DNA from: 66-474 sp036568625
GTDB taxonomy: Bacteria; Pseudomonadota; Gammaproteobacteria; Xanthomonadales; Rhodanobacteraceae
Reading direction: 5' to 3'
DNA: 6,331 nucleotides
Assembly: GCA_036568625.1 (NCBI GenBank)
Contig: DATCSF010000242.1
Span: 1-6,331 of the forward strand
The stretch's first letter is position 1. Each line of letters starts with the position of its first letter. The position numbers and the translations under genes are program-made. Shown here in pieces: positions 1-5,286 of the stretch. Below the pieces are notes generated by a model, which was not told the origin of the DNA, made no database searches, and worked only from the letters and a program-made list of their open reading frames with translations.

Positions 1-98
1 CCGGACGAGGCGGATGTCCATGTGTTCCAGTGGATCGGCACGGCAAAAGCGTTGGCCGAGAAAAGCGCGGTGAGCGCCAGAAAACCAAGTACGCGCAT
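1..98 (-). CDS. Secreted protein, N-terminal fragment (PEP-CTERM-like start)
   Basis: Only the first 32 codons lie in the window; the gene continues off the left edge. The peptide starts MRVLGFLALTALF and has one basic residue, a hydrophobic core to about residue 16 and an A-F-A signal peptidase I site at residues 17-19. The mature chain begins VPIHWNTWTSASS. The start is well fixed: GGAGG lies at 111-107, eight bases before the ATG, and a sigma54 promoter lies at 151-137. A W-x-x-W-T-S-A segment right after the signal peptide is common in PEP-CTERM proteins, exopolysaccharide-associated surface proteins sorted by exosortase. Their genes are often sigma54-dependent through the PrsK/PrsR pair. 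The secreted nature is clear. The PEP-CTERM assignment is inference, because the C-terminal sorting signal is outside the window. Confidence 0.8.
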   Translation of the reverse strand, partial: MRVLGFLALTALFSANAFAVPIHWNTWTSASS

Positions 99-136
99 TG
101 GGTGTCCCTCCATGCGGTTAGCCCCTCTATGACACC

Positions 137-151
137 GCAACTTTTGTGCCA
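137..151 (-). promoter_or_regulatory. Sigma54 (-24/-12) promoter for the secreted-protein gene
   Basis: Read on the minus strand, the site is TGGCAC-AAAAG-TTGC. It matches the RpoN consensus core exactly, with GG and GC ten bases apart. Transcription should begin near base 125, giving a leader of about 27 bases that carries the GGAGG ribosome site at 111-107. Sigma54 promoters need an activator ATPase bound upstream, which fits the long empty region that follows on this side. No competing sigma70 promoter is obvious close to the gene. Confidence 0.8.
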
Positions 152-156
152 CAAAA
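142..156. repeat. 15-base perfect palindrome over the -24 element
   Basis: TTTTGTG-C-CACAAAA has seven-base arms around one central base. It covers the -24 half of the sigma54 promoter and extends five bases upstream of it. It could be an operator for a dimeric repressor, or simply an extension of TGGCAC by chance. The symmetry is seen directly; the function is inferred. Confidence 0.4.
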
Positions 157-275
157 TAATCTTCCATGTATCAATACGATGCATTTCCAGAGCCACAAAA
201 CGACGTGTGAACTGTCAGGGATTCCGGCACACGGAAATTCAATGGCGCCCGTTCTTCTCGAAAAATCCATCCCCG

Positions 276-288
276 TATCAATCGTTTG
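276..288 (+). promoter_or_regulatory. Candidate IHF site
   Basis: TATCAATCGTTTG matches the IHF consensus WATCARNNNNTTR at every defined position. Its centre is about 157 bases upstream of the predicted sigma54 start. A second copy of the core GTATCAAT, with one mismatch to the rest of the consensus, sits at 168-175 near -50. IHF bends DNA between activator and promoter at many sigma54 promoters, so the position makes sense. A match to this degenerate consensus can occur by chance. Confidence 0.35.
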
Positions 289-556
289 CCGCGGAGAGCC
301 CGTACCGGTCCGACTGTAAGATATTCGGACGCACCACAGCGGCTGCCATGGCCCCCTGTCTTGGCACCGGGTTCGCTTGAACGAACACACCGGGATCCTG
401 CAAGGCCGGCCCCGATCACGAGTCGCCCGAAACGGGCCTTCGCTCGCCGATCAGGTGGGTTGCGGCCCGATCATCGAACGAGGCTGGCGGAATTTTTTCC
501 GGGACCACAACGAAACGACGTCAACAGCAGATCCCTCGGGCGAGTTTTCTTCGCAG

Positions 557-1285
557 TCACACCCCACACGCCTCAGCCATCGCCTTTTCCAGCGAACGCT
601 CCGGCTGCTCGCGCATCGCCGCCAATTCGCCGGCATCCCACGCTCGCCGCACGCGTCCATCCATCAGCAGCACGACCCGGGTCGCATGACGTTCGGCGGT
701 GTCCAACGAATGCGTGGCGAGCAACACGCTGGTGTCGCCCTGCGCAATGAGGGCGGCGAGGTACGTCTTGAATGCCAGGGCGCTGCGCGGATCGAGCCCG
801 TTGAACGGTTCGTCCAGCAACAACAAGGGCGGCTCGCCAAGCAAGCCCAGCAGGATACCGAGCTTCTGCCGCATTCCGAGCGAATAACTTGCGATGCGCC
901 GGTCCAGCACTGGCGTCAGCGACAGGGTTTCGCCGAGTGCGAGCGTGGCCGGTGGGATGGCCGGCAATCCGCGCGCGCCCGCGAACAGGGCCAGGCATTC
1001 ACGGCCCGTCAGTAACGCCGGCAGGCTTGGCGGATCGATTGCGAACCCGATCTCCGATTTCGCTTTTCGCGGGGCTTTCGCAACGTCGTGCCCGGCGATG
1101 CCGACCGTCCCACCGCACAACGGCGCGATACCGGCGATGGCGTGCAGCAAGGTGGTTTTGCCCGCGCCATTGGGGCCGATCAGCGCAACGAATTCGCCAC
1201 GCATGATTTCCAGGTCGATGCCGTCCAGCACGCGTGCGTCGCCGTGAGCAACGCGCAACTGGGCGACGCGAAGCAAAGCCGTCAT
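557..1285 (-). CDS. ABC transporter ATP-binding protein (BcrA/NatA-like class)
   Basis: This is the 242-residue cytoplasmic ATPase subunit of an ABC transporter; it hydrolyses ATP to drive the membrane partner encoded just before it. Visible motifs are Walker A GPNGAGKT (37-44), signature SYSLGMRQK (133-141), Walker B LLLLLDEP (about 153-160), D-loop GLDP (163-166) and the H-loop histidine (192) in ATHS. The Q-loop glutamine is not evident: the region reads IGFAIDPPSLPALLTGRE, with an acidic residue as in BcrA-type export ATPases (about 79-96). The ATG at 1285 overlaps the TGA of the upstream membrane gene in an ATGA, so translation is probably coupled. The frame stays open upstream into that gene, but the protein fold begins at this ATG. 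Substrate unknown. Confidence 0.93.
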   Translation of the reverse strand: MTALLRVAQLRVAHGDARVLDGIDLEIMRGEFVALIGPNGAGKTTLLHAIAGIAPLCGGTVGIAGHDVAKAPRKAKSEIGFAIDPPSLPALLTGRECLALFAGARGLPAIPPATLALGETLSLTPVLDRRIASYSLGMRQKLGILLGLLGEPPLLLLDEPFNGLDPRSALAFKTYLAALIAQGDTSVLLATHSLDTAERHATRVVLLMDGRVRRAWDAGELAAMREQPERSLEKAMAEACGV

Positions 1286-2259
1286 GCCCTGGAATCCGGA
1301 GGCCGCGTTGAGCCAAGGATTCCAACAAGCGGCCCTGCCGAAACTGCGGCCGCGCAGACGACCCATGCCAGCGCGATCGCAGCGCGCCCGCCCAGAATCG
1401 CACCGACGGCCATCGAAGCCAGCCCGCACGACGCGGCAACCAGCGGATAGCGAAGCGAAGCCGCGCGCGCGAAACCGACATCCAGTGGCGTTGCGCCGAG
1501 CAGGTGCACTGCGGTCGTGGTCGCATCGGCGCTGGCGCGCATCGCCACCGCCAACCATGACCACGACAGCACCAGCAGGACCAGGGCCGCCACCATCGGA
1601 ATGGACGGCCCATTCGGCACCGCGCCCAGCACGATTCCGACCATCACGAAGCTGCCGCCACGCCGCCATCGCACCATCGCGGCGCGGCGCTGCCAGTCGA
1701 GCAGATGCGGCAGGCGAGAATCCTTCAACCACGGCAGCGCAAACAAGGGCTCACGTATGCCGTCCGCTTGGTGAACCCGTGCAAGCACCCCTCGACGGAA
1801 CACACGCGCCACCGCAACGGCGGTCCCCACGACCAGCGCAAGCTCGATTCCCGCCAGTGCGTAAACCAGATCCCCGCGATGCGGGGCAGCCGTGGCGACG
1901 CCCAGCAGCAGTGCCGTGATGAACGCGAGCGACACCAGCAACGCCACCGACGTGACCAGCAACACGGTGCTCGCCGCTGCGCCCCGCGCGATCGGCAAGG
2001 CGCCGCACCATCCGAACCGCCATCGCTCCAGGGCACCCAGCAATCGTCGGTACGTGATCGCATGACTGCCGCCCAGGGCAAGCAACGCGCCGGCCGCCAG
2101 GCACCATCCGTAACCGCCGTAGAAGTCGCCGCACGCGATGGCCGTGCAGCACGTCAACAGCAATGCGGGAGCGCCGATGAGTCGCACGAACGCAATCGCC
2201 CCCGTGCGTCGGAGCACAAGCCAATCGGCGCGCATCGCGGGGTGCCACAGGGCGCTCAT
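1282..2259 (-). CDS. Polytopic membrane protein, probable permease partner of the adjacent ABC ATPase
   Basis: From the ATG at 2259 the protein has 325 residues. Another in-frame ATG at 2277 would add MTQCAS. Neither start has a convincing Shine-Dalgarno, and 2259 is preferred because it leaves more room after the terminator at 2296. There are about seven or eight hydrophobic segments, including ones near residues 18-45, a long one around 100-130, and a final pair near the C-terminus. A basic loop (HLLDWQRRAAMVRWRRGG) lies mid-chain. I do not recognise a named family. The four-base overlap with the ATPase gene and the two-gene layout support a role as the membrane half of an ABC exporter. No conserved ABC-2 permease motif is obvious, so this role rests on context. 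Confidence 0.75.
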   Translation of the reverse strand: MSALWHPAMRADWLVLRRTGAIAFVRLIGAPALLLTCCTAIACGDFYGGYGWCLAAGALLALGGSHAITYRRLLGALERWRFGWCGALPIARGAAASTVLLVTSVALLVSLAFITALLLGVATAAPHRGDLVYALAGIELALVVGTAVAVARVFRRGVLARVHQADGIREPLFALPWLKDSRLPHLLDWQRRAAMVRWRRGGSFVMVGIVLGAVPNGPSIPMVAALVLLVLSWSWLAVAMRASADATTTAVHLLGATPLDVGFARAASLRYPLVAASCGLASMAVGAILGGRAAIALAWVVCAAAVSAGPLVGILGSTRPPDSRA

Positions 2260-2295
2260 CGACGCGCATTGTGTCATTCCGGGCCGTGCGCAGCA

Positions 2296-2319
2296 AAAAC
2301 CCGCCTTGCGGCGGGTTTT
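2296..2319 (-). terminator. Intrinsic terminator after the desaturase gene
   Basis: The perfect ten-base arms AAAACCCGCC and GGCGGGTTTT enclose the four-base loop TTGC. On the minus strand the stem is followed by one more T, giving a five-T tail, so it should stop transcription from the desaturase gene, whose stop codon is 135 bases upstream. The A/T-symmetric stem could also work on the plus strand with four T. It lies only 18 to 36 bases before the two candidate starts of the membrane-protein gene. Confidence 0.85.
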
Positions 2320-2360
2320 GCATACATGTTCGAAGCGGCTGTTGTGAAAAGTCAGGCCAA

Positions 2361-2380
2361 GGAGAGCCACGGTGGTCTCC
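2361..2380 (-). repeat. Small hairpin in the desaturase 3' untranslated region
   Basis: The arms GGAGA-CCA and TGG-TCTCC pair around the loop CGG, with one bulged base at 2366. The element sits between the desaturase stop codon and the terminator, so it would be in the 3' end of that mRNA. It may simply protect the message, or be part of a 3'-end-derived small RNA. No function can be read from sequence. Confidence 0.3.
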
Positions 2381-2453
2381 CCCAAGAGCGATGCCGTTTC
2401 AGCGAGCTTGAGGCAGGTGGTGCAGCGACCATGGATGATCGCACAAATTACGC

Positions 2454-3653
2454 CTACGCCCTCGCCACCGCATAACGCTTCAACCTCGCGGCGAACTCGA
2501 CCAACTTGCGGTTGCCGCTGGCTTCGGCTTCGCGGCACCACTGCTGCAACGCGGCCAACGCTGATTCGGGCTTGCGCTGTTCCATCAACGCGGCGAGGCG
2601 CGCGCGATATTCGCTGATCTGCTGCAGGCGCGGGCGGTTTTCCACGATGCTGGCCAGACGCGCCTTGCCGGTCTGGTCCAGCCAGCGTCCGCCATTGGCG
2701 AGCGCGCGGCGCAGCCGGCGGCGGGGCATTGCCCCGAAGTGACGTGTGCCTTCCGCATTCGATTGCTCGCGCACGGTGGGCTTGATGACCGTCCTGTAGT
2801 AGTCGGTCATGGCCTCGAAGCGGTGCGTCAACAGGGCCTTCAGCGTAATCATGTCGGGCAGGGATACGTTCGGACGTTCGTCGAGCGAAGGGGCGACACG
2901 CAGCACTTTCGCCAACCGGACCTTTTCCAGCCCACGGATCACCAGCCAGCCAATGTCGACCTCGAACTTGCGCAACGCGAACTTCGCGGAACTCGGGAAC
3001 GCGTGGTGGTTGTTGTGCAGCTCCTCGCCGCCCACCCACACGCCCCACGGCGTGAGGTTGGTGGCCTTGTCTGCGGTTTCGAAATTGCGGTAGCCCCACC
3101 AGTGGCCGAGACCGTTGACGACGCCCGCGGCCCAGAACGGAATCCACGCCATCTGCAGCGCCCAGACCGCGCCGCCGATCACGCCAAACAGGGCGATGTC
3201 GATGATCGCCAGCAGCGTGACGCCCAGGTACGGATACGGCGTGTAGAGATGCCGCTCGATCCAGTCGTCGGGCGTGCCGCGGCCGTACTTCTGCAGGTCC
3301 GCTTCGTTGGCGGCTGCGGCGCGGTACAACTCGGCGCCCTCGAAGAACACCTTGCCGATGCCCGCAACCTGCGGACTGTGCGGATCTTCCGCGGTCTCGC
3401 AATGCGCATGGTGCTTGCGATGCACCGCGACCCATTCCTTGGTCACCATGCCGGTGCCGAGCCAATTCCAGAAGCGCAGGAAATGCGACACCAGGGGATG
3501 GAAATCCACGCCGCGGTGCGCCTGGCTGCGGTGCAGGTACAGGGTGACGGCGAAAATGGTGAGCTGGGTCGAGACCAGCACGTACAGAAGCATCGCGAGC
3601 CAGCCGGCGTTGGCCAGGCCGTGCGCGGCAAATTGCAGGAAGGCGTCTAACAT
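2454..3653 (-). CDS. Acyl-CoA delta-9-type fatty acid desaturase (membrane di-iron)
   Basis: This 399-residue inner-membrane enzyme should insert a cis double bond into a saturated acyl chain (acyl-CoA or lipid-bound), using O2 and an electron donor, and so adjust membrane fluidity. All three histidine boxes are present: HRSQAH (41-46), HRKHH (78-82) and HNNHH (213-217). The GHWWGYRNF segment around H184 supplies a further ligand in stearoyl-CoA desaturase relatives. Hydrophobic spans lie near 17-40, 140-162 and 163-182. Residues from about 290 form a basic, Arg-rich C-terminal tail, as in many proteobacterial members. The ATG at 3653 is the only start codon between the upstream in-frame stop near 3749 and the conserved region. 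It has no Shine-Dalgarno and follows a pyrimidine-rich leader. It is divergent from the GldA-like operon. Confidence 0.95.
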   Translation of the reverse strand: MLDAFLQFAAHGLANAGWLAMLLYVLVSTQLTIFAVTLYLHRSQAHRGVDFHPLVSHFLRFWNWLGTGMVTKEWVAVHRKHHAHCETAEDPHSPQVAGIGKVFFEGAELYRAAAANEADLQKYGRGTPDDWIERHLYTPYPYLGVTLLAIIDIALFGVIGGAVWALQMAWIPFWAAGVVNGLGHWWGYRNFETADKATNLTPWGVWVGGEELHNNHHAFPSSAKFALRKFEVDIGWLVIRGLEKVRLAKVLRVAPSLDERPNVSLPDMITLKALLTHRFEAMTDYYRTVIKPTVREQSNAEGTRHFGAMPRRRLRRALANGGRWLDQTGKARLASIVENRPRLQQISEYRARLAALMEQRKPESALAALQQWCREAEASGNRKLVEFAARLKRYAVARA

Positions 3654-3742
3654 CGTGGGATGGGCGGCAGAAGAGGCGGAAGAAGTCGGACCCGGTACCG
3701 ACGAGTCTACGGCAGATGCACCGTCCTCGCCACAGGCTTGCC

Positions 3743-3770
3743 TTGACTATGTGATGACCGCAACAATTAT
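3743..3770 (+). promoter_or_regulatory. Predicted sigma70 promoter for the GldAFG-like operon
   Basis: TTGACT (3743-3748) and AATTAT (3765-3770) are 16 bases apart. Transcription would start near 3777, leaving a leader of only about 23 bases with no Shine-Dalgarno. The site occupies the same DNA as the predicted desaturase promoter on the other strand, so RNA polymerase could probably not use both at once. Confidence 0.5.
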
Positions 3771-3775
3771 TTCAA
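3746..3775 (-). promoter_or_regulatory. Predicted sigma70 promoter for the desaturase
   Basis: On the minus strand, TTGAAA (3775-3770) is followed after 18 bases by CATAGT (3751-3746), five of six and four of six matches to consensus. The start would be near 3739, giving a leader of about 86 bases. A weaker alternative -10 (TAGACT) lies closer to the gene. Confidence 0.4.
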
Positions 3776-3796
3776 TGCCCCTCGCGTGCAAATAAT
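3766..3796. repeat. Inverted repeat between the promoter and the start of the ABC operon
   Basis: ATTATTT (3766-3772) and AAATAAT (3790-3796) are perfect inverted copies, 17 bases apart. They span the plus-strand -10 element, its start site and the bases just before the ATG at 3800. They also include part of the minus-strand -35. This is a possible regulator-binding site. Seven AT-only bases can match by chance. Confidence 0.3.
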
Positions 3797-3799
3797 CGA

Positions 3800-4534
3800 A
3801 TGGCGACATCGCCGGCGTTGCTGGAACTCCATCGCGTGGGCCGCCGGTTGTCCGGGCGCGAGGTCCTCCACGATCTCTCATTCAGCCTGCGGCGCGAGGA
3901 CGTACTGGGCTTGCTGGGCGTGAACGGCGCCGGCAAATCGACGACATTGGCGATCATTGCGGGCGCGTTGCGACCCAGCTCGGGAAGCGTGCGCATCGAT
4001 GGGAAAGACGCGAGCGATGATCGCCGCGCCATTCGCGACCGTATCGGCTGGATGCCGGAGAGCGTGCCGCTGTGGCCCGAATTGACCGTGGCCGAGGCGC
4101 TGCATGCCTGCGCACGCCTGCGCGGGCTGTCGAATGCAGCACGCAGGACCGCCTGCGAACGCGAGCTCGCGCGCCTGGAATTGGGCGAAGTCGCGCGCCG
4201 CACCTGCGGGCAACTGTCGCTCGGCCTGAAACGCCGGGTCGGCCTCGCGCAGGTGCTGCTGCACGAGCCCGACCTGCTGGTGCTGGACGAACCAGGCAAC
4301 GGCCTCGACCCCGTGCAGACTGCGCAACTGCGCGAGCTGATCGAAAAGCTCAAACCCGGGCGCGGCATCATCCTGTCCAGCCACGTGCTGGCCGAAGTGG
4401 AGGCGATGTGCAACCGCGTGGTGATCCTGCACGACGGGCGTGTCCGCCACGAAGCCCCGCTGGATGGCCAGCGCGGCCAGCTCGACGCGCAATTCCGCGC
4501 GATCGCCACGCAACCGGCGGGCGCCGCCGCATGA
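3800..4534 (+). CDS. ABC transporter ATP-binding protein, GldA-like
   Basis: This is the 244-residue cytoplasmic ATPase of an ABC-2 type transporter. Motifs in order are Walker A GVNGAGKS (40-47), the Q-loop region IGWMPES (82-88; glutamine replaced, as usual in GldA/NatA-type proteins), signature LSLGLKRR (139-146), Walker B LLVLDEP (159-165), D-loop GLDP (168-171) and H-loop histidine 195 in SSH. The position and partners match gldA in the GldA-GldF-GldG arrangement: the next gene encodes a permease (ATGA overlap) and the third a GldG-like protein. In Bacteroidetes those proteins were linked to gliding, but close relatives occur widely in non-gliding bacteria with unknown cargo. The ATG at 3800 has no Shine-Dalgarno but is the only sensible start. 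Confidence 0.95.
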   Translation: MATSPALLELHRVGRRLSGREVLHDLSFSLRREDVLGLLGVNGAGKSTTLAIIAGALRPSSGSVRIDGKDASDDRRAIRDRIGWMPESVPLWPELTVAEALHACARLRGLSNAARRTACERELARLELGEVARRTCGQLSLGLKRRVGLAQVLLHEPDLLVLDEPGNGLDPVQTAQLRELIEKLKPGRGIILSSHVLAEVEAMCNRVVILHDGRVRHEAPLDGQRGQLDAQFRAIATQPAGAAA

Positions 4535-5286
4535 GCGCGTTCACGGTCGCGCGCATCGACCTGAAGCGCCTCGCGGTGCGTCCGTTCGCGTGGACGCTGG
4601 CCGGCATCGTGCTGGCGATGATGGCGTGGCAATTCCTGCTGGGCCTGTCGGCTTTCATGCACGCGCAACCCGCGGTGCCCGGCGGGGTGGCCGGTCCCGG
4701 CTTCACCGACAGGGTGGTGGCACCGTACCTGCTCAATTACATCCAGTTGTGCCTGGTGATCGCGCCGTTGATCACGATGCAGGCGCTGGCCGGCGAGCGC
4801 AGCGCACAGCGCCTCGCATCGCTGATGGCAGCGGGCGCTTCCGGCGCGCAGATCGTGCTCGGCAAGTTCATGGCGCGGCTGGTGTTCCTGTGGCTGCTGT
4901 TGATTCTGGTCGCGACGATGCCGCTGGTGTTGGCGCATGCGGCGCATCCCGACTGGGGCCAGTTCGCGGCGGCGCTGATCGCGGGTGCGCTGTGCGTCGC
5001 CGCGCTCGCCGCGATCGGCATCGCAGCTTCGGCGTTCACACCGGAGCCTGCGCTGGCCGCGACCGCGGCGCTCTTGATCGGCGAGGGCTTGTCGCTGATC
5101 GACGCCGGCGTGCGCATCGCCGGTGGCGAAAGCGGCTGGCTGGGTTATCTCGCATTGCACACGCATCTGGCAGCGGCCATGCGCGGACTGCTGCGCAGTG
5201 AAGACATCGTGTATTTCGTCTTGATCATCGCGCTGGCGCTGGCGCTCGCGATCCGCCGCGTCGGCGCGGAACGGGAGCACGGCTGA
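4531..5286 (+). CDS. ABC-2 type permease, GldF/NosY-like
   Basis: This 251-residue inner-membrane subunit would pair with the GldA-like ATPase. About six membrane helices can be seen, starting near residues 18-42 (WTLAGIVLAMMAW) and ending with a hydrophobic run just before the C-terminal IRRVGAEREHG. Between helices 2 and 3 the segment ITMQALAGERSAQRL followed by GKFMARLVF matches the family pattern: an E-R-x-x-x-x-L stretch, then a G-K-F before the third helix, which is the coupling region of GldF/NosY-like permeases. The start ATG lies inside the stop of the ATPase gene (ATGA, 4531-4534). The stop TGA shares its last base with the next ATG. Both overlaps suggest coupled translation from one mRNA. 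Substrate unknown. Confidence 0.92.
   Translation: MSAFTVARIDLKRLAVRPFAWTLAGIVLAMMAWQFLLGLSAFMHAQPAVPGGVAGPGFTDRVVAPYLLNYIQLCLVIAPLITMQALAGERSAQRLASLMAAGASGAQIVLGKFMARLVFLWLLLILVATMPLVLAHAAHPDWGQFAAALIAGALCVAALAAIGIAASAFTPEPALAATAALLIGEGLSLIDAGVRIAGGESGWLGYLALHTHLAAAMRGLLRSEDIVYFVLIIALALALAIRRVGAEREHG

Larger units (their letters stand above)
99..556. other. 458-base non-coding region, upstream control region of the secreted-protein gene
   Basis: No open frame here has a ribosome site or a recognisable product. The stretch separates the stop of the ABC ATPase gene from the start of the secreted-protein gene; both are on the minus strand. It holds the sigma54 promoter (137-151), the palindrome (142-156), two GTATCAAT cores (168-175, 275-282) and two short inverted repeats at 425-437 and 488-501. 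Neither of those repeats has the T-run of an intrinsic terminator on the minus strand, so no terminator for the ABC operon is visible. Activator sites are expected here but I cannot name them. Confidence 0.6.

Noticed and set aside
127..419. Minus-strand reading frames of 82 and 87 codons in the 99-556 gap.
   Set aside because: They have no ribosome sites or recognisable motifs, and one overlaps the sigma54 promoter; the region is better explained as regulatory DNA.
425..437. GCCCG-AAA-CGGGC hairpin as a possible terminator for the minus-strand ABC operon.
   Set aside because: The stem is only five base pairs, there is no T-run after it on either strand, and it is about 120 bases past the stop codon.
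488..501. CGGAA-TTTT-TTCCG inverted repeat as a possible terminator.
   Set aside because: The T-run is in the loop rather than after the stem, and five mostly weak pairs would not form a stable hairpin.
377..1015. Long plus-strand open frames opposite the minus-strand ABC genes, also at 1284-1919 and 1705-2475.
   Set aside because: They have no recognisable domains or ribosome sites and lie antisense to well-supported genes.
1286..1732. An upstream extension of the minus-strand ABC ATPase to an ATG at 1732.
   Set aside because: The added 149 residues are Arg/Gly-rich and out of frame with the membrane protein that occupies this DNA; the ATPase fold begins at 1285.
2352..2432. A 26-codon minus-strand reading frame (starting MVAAPPASSS, with two Trp codons) ahead of the terminator, resembling an attenuator leader peptide.
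   Set aside because: It has no Shine-Dalgarno, and the gene after the terminator is not a biosynthetic gene; it is most likely chance in the desaturase 3' region.
1282..3465. A 727-residue open frame on the minus strand that would fuse the membrane protein to upstream sequence.
   Set aside because: Beyond 2277 it runs through the terminator, the 3' region and an alternative frame of the desaturase, whose three histidine boxes prove the other frame is the real one.
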